Below are positions 55,357 to 64,000 of a stretch of 64,000 bases of DNA, one piece after another. The stretch covers positions 1 to 64,000 of the forward strand of contig NZ_JAAXPA010000010.1 of assembly GCF_012396235.1 (NCBI RefSeq), in the 5' to 3' direction. The stretch comes from Rhodococcus opacus. GTDB lineage: Bacteria; Actinomycetota; Actinomycetes; Mycobacteriales; Mycobacteriaceae. Below the pieces are notes generated by a model. The model had not been told where the DNA came from and made no database searches. It worked only from the letters and a program-made list of their open reading frames with translations. Every line of letters starts with the position of its first letter. Positions within the stretch are counted from its first letter, which is position 1. A program made the position numbers and the translations under genes.

Positions 55357-55597
55357 GTAAGGGTGGCGGGTACTCCGTACGCTGTCGCCGGTACCGCGCG
55401 ACGGCCATAGGACGAACCTCCGCCTGCGCATCCTGCGGACGCTAAGCCGGTGCCGGTGGGTGCCCCGCAAGGGGATCGCTGACCGGTTAACGATCGTCAC
55501 ATGGTGGAACCCATCGAACGGACGGCGCAAGATCCGATCCGCCAACTTCCGGACGTCACGAGCACACAATGGAGAAGTGTCCGACGATTGCGTCACG

Positions 55598-56245
55598 ATG
55601 AGCACGGAGAGACTGATCGCATGGTCCGAGTATTCATCCACCGAGCCAGCTCAGTGGCTCGCGCCTTTCGCGTATCCCCACGTCTATGACCAGGAGGGAC
55701 ACGCATGGATGTCGTCCGTATTCGATACCACTGTTCGAATACTGCATCCCGCTCACTACGGACAGAACCTAGTTCGATGGCATGAAGTGGCGACCTTCTA
55801 CGGCACCGTGCTCACACGCACGTCCAGATTTGACCAGCTCGTCGGCGACCAGCCTGCCAATGTGTTCGACAATGTCTACGACCGGTATCCGAGCCTGGGC
55901 GGCCCTCCGCACGAGGTCCTCCGACCACTCGAAGAACTACTCGCGGACGCCGCTCAGTTTGGACTGATCTGGGAAGGAATCGCCGAAGTCAGCGTCGAGT
56001 GGAAGCGTGCCGCGAACGTGAAAGGACCCGACTTCACCTATCGCACCGCGCGGGCAGATCACGACCTCCCTGACTTCCCCAATCCGTACCTATGCCCCAA
56101 CTTCTGGTGGCCAGAAGACCGAACATGGTGCGTCGCGACCGGAATCGACTCGGACAGCACCCTGCTTGCGACGAACGACGGGGCGATAGTCGACGCCGTT
56201 CTCTCCGATCGGCGACTCGAAACATTGAGCTTGAGAGCAGAATAG
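55598..56245 (+). CDS. Hypothetical protein (215 residues)
   Basis: Not recognised. A soluble acidic protein rich in Trp, Tyr, Pro and Asp: STERLIAWSEYSSTEPAQWL, HVYDQEGHAWMSSVFDTTVR, NVYDRYPSLGGPPHEVLRPL, NFWWPEDRTWCVATGIDSDS. It has no signal peptide or membrane helix. Composition and size resemble immunity-type proteins of polymorphic toxin systems, but no toxin gene lies nearby. ATG 55598 is a reasonable start; the frame is open to 55460. Base composition is less GC-rich than the catabolic genes, a possible sign of transfer. Confidence 0.65.
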   Translation: MSTERLIAWSEYSSTEPAQWLAPFAYPHVYDQEGHAWMSSVFDTTVRILHPAHYGQNLVRWHEVATFYGTVLTRTSRFDQLVGDQPANVFDNVYDRYPSLGGPPHEVLRPLEELLADAAQFGLIWEGIAEVSVEWKRAANVKGPDFTYRTARADHDLPDFPNPYLCPNFWWPEDRTWCVATGIDSDSTLLATNDGAIVDAVLSDRRLETLSLRAE

Positions 56246-56450
56246 GCTGGCGAGCTGTCTTCCCTTAGGCCGAACGGTGACCGGCACGTCATCGGAAGCG
56301 GGTCGTTGACCGAGACTCCTGATCTGCGCGTTCCCGTTTGACCCGTCCGGTGATGATTGTGCTTTCGGGGCGTCAATCGGGACACCCCGAACGATCAGGA
56401 TCACGCCGCCCGCTCCGGTTAGTGGCGATTCGGTGAACCGATTGAAATGG

Positions 56451-57855
56451 GGCTCTATTGCTGTGATCGTGGGTGAATTCCGGTCCTGGTGAGGGCGCAC
56501 GCCGTTGTCCCAGTAGCGTTCTGGCTTGTCTAGGGTCAGTCGGCTACATGTGTGGAGAACGGCGTGCGCGAAGCCAGGATATGGCGTCAGGTGTTGGGTG
56601 TCGAAAAGACGGTGATCGAGCACGTCGATTTTGACGAATCGGCCGCGGCGGTGATTGTCGCGGTCCGGCCGCAGGCCCGGGCCCGGTCCCGGGGCGGGGT
56701 GTGCGGTCGGCGCAGCCCCGGCTACGACGGCGGTGCCGGGCGGCGGCGATGGCGCGGCCCGGACTGCGGCCTGGTCCGCACCTTTATCGAGGCCGACGCC
56801 CCACGGGTGTCCTGCCGCGAACACGGGGTCACGGTGGCCGCGGTGCCCTGGGCCCGGCACACCTACTCGTTCGACCAGACGGTGGCGTGGCTGGCCACGC
56901 ACACCTCGAAGGCCGCGACGTGCGAGGTGATGCGCACCGCGTGGCGCACGGTCGGGGCGATCGTGGACCGGGTGTGGGCCGACACCGCACCCGCCCGGGA
57001 CCCGCTGGCCGGGCTGCGTCGGATCGGGATCGACGAGATCTCCTATAAGAAGGGCCACAAGTATCTGACGGTCGTCGTCGACCACGACTCCGGTCGGCTG
57101 GTGTGGGCCGCCCCCGGCCGGGACGCGGCCACCCTGTCCGGGTTCTTCGACCGGCTCGGGCCCGAACGCTGCGCGAAAATCACCCACGTCACCTCGGACG
57201 CGGCCGGGTGGATCGGATCGGTGGTGGCCCGGTACTGCCCGGATGCGATCCGCTGCGCGGACCCGTTCCACGTGGTCGCCTGGGCCACCGAAGCCCTCGA
57301 CGCGGTCCGCCGGGCCGCGTGGAATCGGGCCCGGGCCACCGAGAACGCCTCCCGCGGCGGCGGTGGGAAACCACGCCGCCGCCCGAAGGCCGGACCAGCT
57401 CGAACGGTGAAACGCAGCCGGTGGGCGTTGCTGAAGAACCCGGACAGCCTCACCGTCGGGCAGCAGGCGACGCTGCGGTGGATCGAACTGCACGATCCCG
57501 TGCTGCACCGCGCCTACCTACTCAAGGAAACCTTGCGGTTGATCTTCCAACTCCCGGCCGAGAACGCCGCCACCGAACTCGATCGATGGATCGGCTGGGC
57601 GAGACGGTCCCGGATCCCGGCCTTTGTCGCGTTGCAGAAAAGCATCCGCGCCCACAAACCCGCCATCCTCGCCGCCATCGAACACGGCCTGTCGAACGGG
57701 CGCATCGAATCGGTCAACACCAAAATCCGCCTCATCACCCGACGCGGATTCGGGTTCCACACCCCCGAGGCCGTCATCGCACTCGCGATGCTCAGCCTCG
57801 GAGGCGCTCGACCACAACTACCCGGCCGAACCCACCCACGAATGAGTCAGTAGCG
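56451..57855 (+). mobile_element. ISL3-family insertion sequence
   Basis: One transposase gene flanked by imperfect inverted ends: the left end begins GGCTCTATTGCTGTGATCG at 56451 and continues GTGGGTG; the right end, read on the minus strand from about 57855, begins CGCTACTGACTCATTCG and also continues TGGGTG. The shared parts are GCT near the tip and CGTGGGTG inside. I could not define a target duplication, so the exact borders are uncertain. Confidence 0.65.
56552..57853 (+). CDS. ISL3-family transposase
   Basis: A 433-residue transposase. The N-terminal part has a degenerate zinc-finger-like region (GVCGRRSPGYDGGAGRRRWR), then a helix-turn-helix (TSKAATCEVMRTAWRTVGAI). The DDE catalytic domain has RIGIDEISYKKGHKYLTVVV (first Asp, about residue 157), HVTSDAAGWIGSVV (about 213), CADPFHVVAWATEALDAVRR (about 232) and the final Glu in GLSNGRIESVNTKIRLITRR (about 388). 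It is full length with no internal stop, so it may be active. Confidence 0.92.
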   Translation: MENGVREARIWRQVLGVEKTVIEHVDFDESAAAVIVAVRPQARARSRGGVCGRRSPGYDGGAGRRRWRGPDCGLVRTFIEADAPRVSCREHGVTVAAVPWARHTYSFDQTVAWLATHTSKAATCEVMRTAWRTVGAIVDRVWADTAPARDPLAGLRRIGIDEISYKKGHKYLTVVVDHDSGRLVWAAPGRDAATLSGFFDRLGPERCAKITHVTSDAAGWIGSVVARYCPDAIRCADPFHVVAWATEALDAVRRAAWNRARATENASRGGGGKPRRRPKAGPARTVKRSRWALLKNPDSLTVGQQATLRWIELHDPVLHRAYLLKETLRLIFQLPAENAATELDRWIGWARRSRIPAFVALQKSIRAHKPAILAAIEHGLSNGRIESVNTKIRLITRRGFGFHTPEAVIALAMLSLGGARPQLPGRTHPRMSQ

Positions 57856-57889
57856 ACGTTGTCCCTGGCGGGACGCCCATTCAGGACTG

Positions 57890-58097
57890 AAAATGATCTC
57901 GTGGTCGCCTGTCGACGCCGTGGCTCTCTAGTTCTTCGAGACTGTTCAGTAGCGGGGCGCGGGGATCACGCCGTGGGCCCTTCAGTGTTGCCATTCGATC
58001 ACCGAGCACGAGGATCAGATTCTTACTCCTTTCCCTCCTGTGACCCCCACGGGCGACCACCTGTGACACGTCGATACGCCGAGGATAGGAGCAGAAG
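57890..58097 (+). ncRNA. Possible bridge-RNA region at the IS110 left end
   Basis: About 200 non-coding bases precede the IS110 transposase, the place where IS110-group elements encode the structured RNA that guides donor/target recognition. GTGGTCGCC at 57901-57909 pairs perfectly with GGCGACCAC at 58053-58061, which could close a large structured RNA. No loops matching target and donor could be assigned by eye, and the element border is unknown. Confidence 0.35.
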
Positions 58098-59445
58098 ATG
58101 CTGACAGAATCCCGCGACGAGGAACAAATCATCGCCAGGGTCGCGGCACTCGACATCGGCAAGGCGGAACTGGTGTGCTGCGTCCGGGTCCCGGGGAAGG
58201 GCGCATCCACTCCGCGACTACAGGAGGTGACCACCCATTCCACGATGACCCGGGCGCTGACCGAGCTGGCCAACCACCTGGTCGACCTCGGGATCGAACG
58301 CGTGGTGATGGAAGCAACGTCTGATTATTGGAAACCAGTCTTCTACCTCTTGGAGGCACACGGACTCGACCCGTGGCTGGTCAACGCCCGCGACGTTAAA
58401 CACCTACCGGGTCGACCGAAGACCGATGTGCTCGATGCGGTGTGGCTGTGCAAGGTCGCCGAACGGCAGATGCTGCGCCCGAGCTTCGTGCCCCCGCGCC
58501 CGATCCGGCAGCTGCGGGATCTGACCCGCTACCGCAGCACTCTCGTCGCCGCCCGCACAGCGGAGAACAACCGGATCGAGAAACTCCTCGAGGACGCCTG
58601 CATAAAACTCTCCGTCGTCGCCTCCGACATCTTCGGAGTCTCCGGACGGGAGATGATGGATGCCCTGATAGACGGGCAAAACGACCCGAAGGTGTTGGCG
58701 CAGATGGCGCGGGCCCGGATGCGGACAAAGATCGCCTGCCTCGAGGAGGCCCTCGACGGGCACTTCGATCACCACCACGCGTTCCTGCTCACCCGGATGC
58801 TGGGCCGGATCGATACCCTCGATGCCGACATCACGGCGGTCGACGAACAGATCGAGGCGCACCTGGCCCCTTTCGCGGCGGCGGCCCGGCTCGATGAGAT
58901 CCCCGACCGACATCACGGCGGTCGACGAACAGATCGAGGCGCACCTGGCCCCTTTCGCGGCGGCGGCGGCCCGGCTCGATGAGATCCCCGGGATCGGCCC
59001 GGTGGTTGCCGCGACCATCATCGCCGAGGTCGGGGTCGACATGTCGAGGTTCCCCACCGCCGGACACCTGTGTTCCTGGGCGAAATTCTCCCCCGGCATC
59101 AACTCCTCGGCCGGAAAGACCAAGGGCAACGGTTCCTCCGGGCATGGCAACCGGTACCTGGCCGCAGCCCTCGGTGAGGCCGCCGTGATGACCCGCAGGA
59201 CCGACACCTTCCTCGGTGCCCGCTACCGCCGGCTGGCGAAACGGGGAAAGAAACGCGCCATCGTCGCCGTCGGTCGCTCCATCCTGGTCGTCGTCTGGCA
59301 CCTGCTCTCCGACGAACAGGTCACCTTCCACGACCTCGGTTCCGATCACTACACCCGCCACATCCACCCGGACACCAAGAAACACAGTCACATTCGGCAA
59401 CTCGAAGCGCTCGGCTACACCGTCACCCTCGCCCCGGCAGCCTGA
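58098..59445 (+). pseudogene. IS110-family transposase, disrupted by tandem duplication
   Basis: N-terminal RuvC-like DEDD domain: AALDIGKAELVCCVRVPG (first Asp), GIERVVMEATSDYWKPVFYL (Glu), GRPKTDVLDAVWLCKVAERQ (Asp pair). C-terminal Tnp20 domain: DEIPGIGPVVAATIIAEVGV, PTAGHLCSWAKFSPGINSSA, GKTKGNGSSGHGNRYLAAAL. A direct repeat of 82 bp at 58825-58990 adds 28 codons plus one base, so the first frame ends at 58982 and the C-terminal domain is in another frame. Without one copy the protein would be about 420 residues, normal for the family. Confidence 0.85.
58098..59445 (+). mobile_element. IS110-family insertion sequence (coding part)
   Basis: Transposase region of an IS110 element. The family often lacks inverted ends, and I could not place the borders; the left end probably lies near 57880, just after the ISL3 element, and the right end between 59446 and about 59700. 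Confidence 0.7.
58825..58990 (+). repeat. 82-bp tandem duplication inside transposase
   Basis: The stretch starting ccgacatcacggcggtcgac at 58825 starts again at 58907. The second copy has one extra gcg unit in the GCG run. Both code for ITAVDEQIEAHLAPFAAAA and RLDEIP. The 82-bp offset is not a multiple of three. Confidence 0.9.
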
Positions 59446-59744
59446 TTCGAACCAGCACCGATCCGAACCTCGTGAGACCACCTCACTGCGGGCATCACAA
59501 CGCGTGTCCCGACCGCACGCACCTCACCCCATTTTCGGATCAGAGCCTGAAATGGCGCGCCGCAGCACGATGGCGGATCCGCCACGGCTCGCCACCCGCC
59601 GTGAGATTCCGCCTCGGGATTCGAGACCCGCCGCGCAGCCACATCGAATGCAATCTCAGCCATTGGCCAAGTGGCCACTGAGTGGCCCTCCGATCTGAGA
59701 TTTGGCCACGAGTCTCAAGACCCTACAGGTTGTACCTGACGTGT
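59446..59744. other. Intergenic region after IS110
   Basis: Probably contains the right end of the IS110 element. No gene seen. Confidence 0.4.
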
Positions 59745-59834
59745 CTACCTCGGCCACCACCACAACAGGCCCATGCCGTCCAGCCAGTAGATCCACTGGT
59801 AGATGTCCGGATGGATGAAGTAGTTCCAGTCCAT
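59745..59834 (-). CDS. 29-residue aromatic-rich peptide
   Basis: The ORF begins MDWNYFIHPDIYQWIYWLDG and ends with a run of Trp residues and PR. Six Trp and three Tyr in 29 residues make it very unlike a GC-driven shadow frame. GAGGTGA lies about seven bases upstream of the ATG on the minus strand, a strong ribosome site. No signal peptide. No family known to me. Confidence 0.55.
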   Translation of the reverse strand: MDWNYFIHPDIYQWIYWLDGMGLLWWWPR

Positions 59835-60392
59835 TACTTATTCACCTCGATCCAGTCCACGAGCTGTTGTTGGCCACCTTCGGTGTCCCCCAAGAGGATG
59901 CGGTGTCAGGACCCGCACGTCATCTCTCCATATTGATGTATCGACGGCACAACCTCACAGTTACCACCGACCTGGAACACCGGTAACGGCTGCGCCCCCA
60001 ATCCTGGGGTTTGTGCTCGCGGTGCAATACGCAACAAAATGCGCCATCCACCCCAAGCCGTCGCCTCGGGATCTGCTGGTCGGATCGGCGAGCGCTCCGG
60101 GTCGGCCCCGGCGAACTCGGGCGGTCCTGAGGCCCTGGCCGGGGTCGGCGTTCTTTCGAGGGCATCGTCTTCGGGGTGGATCCTTCTAGTCGGATTATCC
60201 ACCAGCGTCCGGCTCGGCGGGGCTCAGCAGTTGTCGCACCCACCGCGGGCGGCGCAGAACGGTATCGGTCGATCAGGGACAACGCTGCAACCGACTCACA
60301 CCGAAATCTTGACCTGAGCTCTGGTGTCCTCCGGGCGTAGCGGTCGCGCGTGGAGGTCGGGAGGATGGACGAGTTCGCTGGGGTGTGCGGGT
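59835..60392. other. Intergenic region, no supported gene
   Basis: A 98-residue minus-strand frame at 59906-60202 starts plausibly (MDNPTRRIHPEDDALERTPT) but turns into low-information sequence; I do not call it. No other feature. Confidence 0.4.
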
Positions 60393-60845
60393 CTACTCGT
60401 GGGGTTGCGGGTGTTCGGCGAGTTCTCGGAGGCGGTCGCGCATCTCGTTCGGGTTGATGTCGGCGAGGTGGGTGAGGATTCGGGTGCCGGTGCAGGTGGT
60501 GTCGGCGAGGAGGGCGAGTAGGAGGTGTTCGGTGTCGATGGTGTCGTGTCCGATTAGGGAGGCTTCGCGCAGGCTTTGGGCGAGGGCCTTCTTCAGTGTC
60601 GGGGTGAAGGGGGGCCCGGCACATTCGCTGTCGGTGTTCGGGTAGGCGGGGATCTCGTCGAGGGCGCTGTCGATGTGGGGGCCGGTGATCCCCCAGGAGG
60701 TGAGGGTGGCACCGGTGGGGCCGCCGGCGGCGACGATGCCGGTGAGGAGGTGTTCGGTGCCGAGGTGGTTGTGGTGGTGGGTTCGGGCCGCGTCGGAGGC
60801 AAGCACGACGACGTGGCGTGCTTGGTCGCTGAATTTGTCGAACAC
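60393..60845 (-). CDS. Stand-alone Clp N-terminal-domain protein
   Basis: A 150-residue protein made of the double Clp-N repeat of ClpA/ClpC: MFDKFSDQARHVVVLASDAA, NHLGTEHLLTGIVAAGGPTG in the first repeat and FTPTLKKALAQSLREASLIG, DTIDTEHLLLALLADTTCTG in the second. No AAA+ module follows. Such proteins resemble ClpC N-domains that bind adaptors or phospho-arginine and may act as an adaptor or decoy for ClpC (inference). ATG 60845; the gene stands alone. Confidence 0.88.
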   Translation of the reverse strand: MFDKFSDQARHVVVLASDAARTHHHNHLGTEHLLTGIVAAGGPTGATLTSWGITGPHIDSALDEIPAYPNTDSECAGPPFTPTLKKALAQSLREASLIGHDTIDTEHLLLALLADTTCTGTRILTHLADINPNEMRDRLRELAEHPQPHE

Positions 60846-61380
60846 CGTTGATCACTCCCTCGGCGAGTGCCCTGCGCGTGGGTGGAGAGCTGTCGCCCTT
60901 CCAGTCTCCGTGTGGGGGCGCTGAGCCTGCAACGATGAGTCGCCTCGGTGAGGATGGTTCGGTGCTCGGTTGCGGCTCCGGGTGACTCGGTGCGCATGCA
61001 GGCGTGGGGCCGCGCAGTGCGGGGTACGTGGGATGGCACGGACCGGCGTCCACAGGTCCGGCGAAGAATCGCACCGGGCCACACCGGGAGCTGCGCTTCC
61101 ACCTGGGGTAGTCGCGCCCCGCCGGGCTCGTGAAACGGTCCTCGCGGGCTGACCGGGTGCCGGACGTCTTGGGGCCGTGCCGCTCGCCGTTGCTTCCGAT
61201 GTGCGGCACCGGGCCTGGTTGATCGACCGCATATCACCGCGGGGTGTCATGGGGGTGCCGGCGAGAGTCGGGTCGGGCGTCGTTCGCTTTCGGACGGGGA
61301 TCCGATCAGTCCTTGTCTGTTATGTGGGTCGGCTACCGTGGGCGTTTGTGACAGCAGGCAGTGCGGGGCGTGCTCGCAAG
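60846..61380. other. Intergenic region, no gene seen
   Basis: About 535 bp between divergent genes with only shadow frames. Confidence 0.4.
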
Positions 61381-61855
61381 ATGACGCCGAGCCCTGAGTT
61401 TGGGCTCGACTTCGCTCGGGAATGGGTCGAGTTCCTCGATCCCGACAACGCCGAGCACCTCATCGCCGCGGACATGACGTGGCTTCTCTCGCGCTGGACC
61501 TGCGTGTTCGGCACCCCGGGCTGCCAGGGCATCGTCGCGGGCCGACCCGACGACGGCTGCTGCTCGCACGGCGCGTTCTTCACCGGCGAGGAGGATGTCG
61601 CGAGGTTGCGCGAGTCGGTGAAGCTGCTCAGGCCCGAGGGCTGGCAGTTCATGAAGCAGGGTCTCGGGATGAAGGGGTACATCGAGGAGGCGAGCTCGAC
61701 GACGAGCCGGCGCTGCGTACCCGCCGCTACCGGGGCGGGTGCATCTTCCTCAACCGCCCTGGATTCGCGGGTGGCATCGGGTGCGCACTGCGTGCGATGG
61801 CCCTCAGGCGTGGCATCGAGCCCCTCGAGGTGAAGCCGGGCAGCTGCCGAAACCA
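61381..61855 (+). pseudogene. Cysteine-cluster hypothetical protein, frameshifted
   Basis: The first frame reads [40 protein letters not shown] and [20 protein letters not shown]; near 61690 it shifts to [20 protein letters not shown] and [30 protein letters not shown]. This matches a conserved actinobacterial protein with a Cys cluster (C-x(n)-CQG-CC-CIFLNR-GCAL) that looks like a metal or Fe-S site. A second disturbance follows after KPGSC, where the expected tail is lost. Confidence 0.65.
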
Positions 61856-61919
61856 CTGCAACACGAGCTAATTGACCATACTTCATGGGGTTCTCCTATG
61901 AGCCGACCCGTCGGCTCGA

Positions 61920-62002
61920 TGCGTACGGAAATGGTGCTGCGAATGTGCTGCGTGAAGTCGCAGCAGAGTGACGTGCGTACGTCAGACGGACTACTGTACG
62001 CA
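61920..62002. promoter_or_regulatory. TGCGTAC repeats
   Basis: TGCGTAC occurs at 61920-61926 and 61974-61980 and, inverted as GTACGCA, at 61996-62002. The last two form a 7-bp inverted repeat with a 15-bp spacer. They lie between the cysteine-cluster remnant and the end of tctA; no start codon nearby explains them. Confidence 0.35.
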
Positions 62003-62058
62003 AGACGGTCGTGACACTAGGGATGCCGTGCACCGCTGTCAACCCGCACTATGGGCGG

Positions 62059-62127
62059 CCCCACACCCCTTGTGGGGAAGACGCCAGCGCGCCCGTGCGC
62101 CCCGATCATGAACGGGGCGAACGGGCG
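62059..62127. terminator. Two hairpins after tctA
   Basis: CCCCACA (62059-62065) pairs with TGTGGGG (62071-62077). CGCCC and CGCCCCG within 62090-62104 pair with CGGGGCG and CGGGCG within 62113-62127 across an 8-base loop with a small internal bulge. They lie 35-100 bp past the tctA stop on the minus strand. Confidence 0.6.
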
Positions 62128-62161
62128 TCACATGCTGGAGAGCGGTGTCGGGGGTGCGGGG

Positions 62162-63670
62162 TCAACGAACTTTCTGCGCACGGTGCCGGAGATGCTGAAC
62201 ACCACTGACCGCGAGGGCGGTAGCCAACACCAGATACAGAGTGATGGTGATGGGACTGTCGACGAGGATGCCGAGGCTGCCTTCGGACACCGCCAGCGCG
62301 CGCCGCAACTCCGTTTCTGCCATCGGCCCGAGGATCACCGCGATCAGGACCGGCGCCAGGGGAATGTTGTAGCGGCGCATGATGACACCGATCAGTCCGA
62401 TGCCCACCAGCAACCACAGGTCGATGACGGACGAGCTGATGGCATAGATCCCGAGCATGGAGAACACGGTGATGCCGGCATAGAGGTAGTGCCGGGGGAT
62501 CGTCAACAGTTTCGCCCAGACCCCGGCGAACGGCATATTGATCATGACCAGAATGACCAGACCGATGAAGAGGGACGCCAGCAGGGTCCAGACGAGGTCG
62601 CCGCTGCGCTCGAACAGCAGCGGGCCGGGCTGCATGCCGTATTGCTGGAAGGCGGCGAGCATGATGGCCGCCGTCGCCGAGGTCGGCAATCCCAGTGCCA
62701 GCAGGGCGCCCATTGCAGTACCCGCGGTCGCGTTCGCGGCGGCCTCCGGAGCCGCCAGGCCCCGGATGGAACCGGTGGTGCCGAACTCGGTGTCGTTGCT
62801 CCGCTTGGCCAGGTGCTTTTCGGTCCCGTAGGCCATGAAGGTAGGCACCTCGGAGCCGCCGGCAGGAATGAGACCGAAGGGCGCCCCGAACGCCGTGCCG
62901 CGCAGCCAGGCGGGCAGTGCCCGGCGGAAGTCGGCGAGGGTGAGCCGAGCCCTGCCGCCAGACGGTGTCCTGGTTGCCACGGGGTCCCGGTGAATTCGGG
63001 TGCAGACGTAGAAGACCTCGCCGAGAGCGAGCAGGCCGACGGTGATGACGACAACCGAGATTCCGTCGAACAGTTGCGGCATACCGAGTGTGAAGCGGGC
63101 GGTACCACTCGGTCCGTCGATGCCGACCAGGGCGAGGGCGAGACCGATTCCGAGGGCGGCCAGACCGCGGATGACCGATTCGGACACCACGGCTGAGATG
63201 GCGAGGAACGCGAAGATCGCCAGCGCGAAGTACTCGGCCGGTCCGAAGACCGTGGCGAGGCGGACCAAGGTCGGGGCGAAGAACACCACCATCGTGGTGG
63301 CGATCATGCCGCCGATGAAAGCCCCGATGGCGGCGGTCGCCAGCGCCTTGGCGGCCCGGCCACTGCGAGCCATGCGATGTCCTTCGAAGGTGGAGGCGAT
63401 CGCCGAGGAATTGCCGGGGGTGTTGAGAAGGATCCCGGACGTGGAGTCCCCGAAGAGGCCGCCGAAGTAGATGCCGGCGAACATGATGAACGCAGCGGTC
63501 GGTTCCAGGGAAAAGGTCACCGGCAACAGCAAGGCGACGGCCATCGACGAGCCGAGGCCGGGCAGGACGCCCACGGCCGTGCCCAGAAGCGCTCCGATCA
63601 ACACCCACAGCAGATTCATCGGAGTCAGGGCCTGCGCGAAGCCCTCGAACAGCAACGGAAGCTGATCCAT
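62162..63670 (-). CDS. tctA: Tripartite tricarboxylate transporter, large permease TctA
   Basis: A 502-residue integral membrane protein with about 12 helices. It begins [20 protein letters not shown] and has the family signature [20 protein letters not shown] (about residue 30), then [20 protein letters not shown] (about 68) and the second-half repeat [20 protein letters not shown] (about 300). ATG 63670 overlaps the tctB stop by the usual ATGA arrangement. TctA forms the Na+- or H+-driven channel for carboxylates delivered by a TctC binding protein, which is not encoded inside the window. Confidence 0.94.
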   Translation of the reverse strand: MDQLPLLFEGFAQALTPMNLLWVLIGALLGTAVGVLPGLGSSMAVALLLPVTFSLEPTAAFIMFAGIYFGGLFGDSTSGILLNTPGNSSAIASTFEGHRMARSGRAAKALATAAIGAFIGGMIATTMVVFFAPTLVRLATVFGPAEYFALAIFAFLAISAVVSESVIRGLAALGIGLALALVGIDGPSGTARFTLGMPQLFDGISVVVITVGLLALGEVFYVCTRIHRDPVATRTPSGGRARLTLADFRRALPAWLRGTAFGAPFGLIPAGGSEVPTFMAYGTEKHLAKRSNDTEFGTTGSIRGLAAPEAAANATAGTAMGALLALGLPTSATAAIMLAAFQQYGMQPGPLLFERSGDLVWTLLASLFIGLVILVMINMPFAGVWAKLLTIPRHYLYAGITVFSMLGIYAISSSVIDLWLLVGIGLIGVIMRRYNIPLAPVLIAVILGPMAETELRRALAVSEGSLGILVDSPITITLYLVLATALAVSGVQHLRHRAQKVR

Positions 63671-64000
63671 CAGAACATCCCTCCCACGAACCCGGACGGC
63701 AGCGGTAATCCCAGGCCGGCGCTGAATGCGAGCTGGATGACGGACGAGAACAACAGCGCGACACCGACGTCGAACACCGGGCGCGTACTGCCCAGGGCCC
63801 GGGCAACCACCCAGAACAGCAAGGCGGCGCAGAGGATCCAGCCCACCGGGTTGAGCAGGACGATGAACACGATGGCGGCAGCGAGCACCTGCGCGAGGGT
63901 GCGCCAGTCCGAGTACGTCTTCCAACGCGGCGACTTCGGTGCGGGGCGGGCGTCGGTGCGCTCGTCGCCGACGTCACCGAGGTCGCGGAGCATCTCGGCG
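63670..64000 (-). CDS. tctB: Tripartite tricarboxylate transporter, small permease TctB (5' end outside window)
   Basis: At least 110 residues with helices LAQVLAAAIVFIVLLNPVGW, ILCAALLFWVVARALG and VGVALLFSSVIQLAFSAGLG, ending LPLPSGFVGGMF. This is the TctB pattern of four short helices; the first helix and true start are likely beyond 64000, although an in-frame ATG lies at 63993. It overlaps tctA by 4 bp and precedes it in the operon. Confidence 0.85.
   Translation of the reverse strand, partial: AEMLRDLGDVGDERTDARPAPKSPRWKTYSDWRTLAQVLAAAIVFIVLLNPVGWILCAALLFWVVARALGSTRPVFDVGVALLFSSVIQLAFSAGLGLPLPSGFVGGMF

Noticed and set aside
59906-60202. 98-codon minus-strand frame with a plausible start
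   Set aside because: No clear ribosome site, no family, and the second half looks like non-coding sequence.
62051-63196. 381-codon plus-strand open frame
   Set aside because: Antisense to tctA; Gln/Asp/Gly-rich composition typical of shadows.
1-64000. Window-wide search by eye for phage genes, restriction-modification, toxin-antitoxin or CRISPR-Cas systems
   Set aside because: No integrase, Cas, methylase/endonuclease pair or toxin-antitoxin pair was recognised.

Overview
The window is high-GC actinobacterial DNA. Tight ATGA start/stop overlaps, GTG and TTG starts, the wealth of CoA-ester enzymes, MarR/LysR/GntR/TetR regulators, a PknB-type kinase, a Tct transporter and gas-vesicle gene remnants fit a mycolic-acid actinomycete, most likely Rhodococcus. 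This is inferred from gene content; no rRNA or other marker gene is present. I recognised no tRNA, rRNA or CRISPR array.

Positions 1-8,100 hold acyl-CoA and branched-chain acid catabolism: the start of an acyl-CoA dehydrogenase (minus), a MarR-LysR regulator pair (plus), and a minus-strand run of 3-hydroxyisobutyrate dehydrogenase-like enzyme, adenylate kinase, aldehyde dehydrogenase and CaiB-type CoA-transferase, ending at a perfect 19-bp terminator shared with the LysR gene. A GlxA-type regulator follows. Positions 8,150-9,850 are decayed: an HD-domain gene in two oppositely oriented pieces flanks a frameshifted AhpD-like gene.

Positions 9,921-19,518 form one eight-gene operon resembling the mycobacterial mymA operon in type: flavin monooxygenase, di-iron-like 'metal-dependent hydrolase', ferredoxin reductase, SRPBCC protein, aldehyde dehydrogenase, SDR, acyl-CoA ligase and acyl-CoA dehydrogenase. 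It could oxidise a lipophilic substrate to an acid, activate it with CoA and start beta-oxidation.

Positions 19,831-30,771 hold a GntR-MFS pair divergent from a second catabolic unit: MmgE/PrpD protein, a three-gene ABC importer of the ferric/spermidine type with a fused double permease, acyl-CoA dehydrogenase and a FadB-type fusion enzyme. CTCTATAGAG palindromes upstream of the PrpD gene and of the dehydrogenase point to control by the GntR protein.

Positions 30,737-43,129 hold a frameshifted hypothetical gene, a Rho-N-like small protein, a PAP2 phosphatase, a HemK2-like methyltransferase overlapping a C-A-T-C nonribosomal peptide synthetase, a histidine kinase and response regulator that converge, a membrane protein and a lipoprotein.

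Positions 43,800-56,250 are accessory and eroded: VOC, ECF sigma, TetR, PAS and nitroreductase genes with frameshifts, a serine/threonine kinase, a broken gas-vesicle cluster, and very small ORFs including two related peptides beginning MGSAGIDF. Positions 56,450-59,450 carry an ISL3 element and an IS110 element, the latter broken by an 82-bp tandem duplication. The window ends with a stand-alone Clp N-domain protein, a frameshifted cysteine-rich gene and the tctBA permease genes of a tripartite tricarboxylate transporter.
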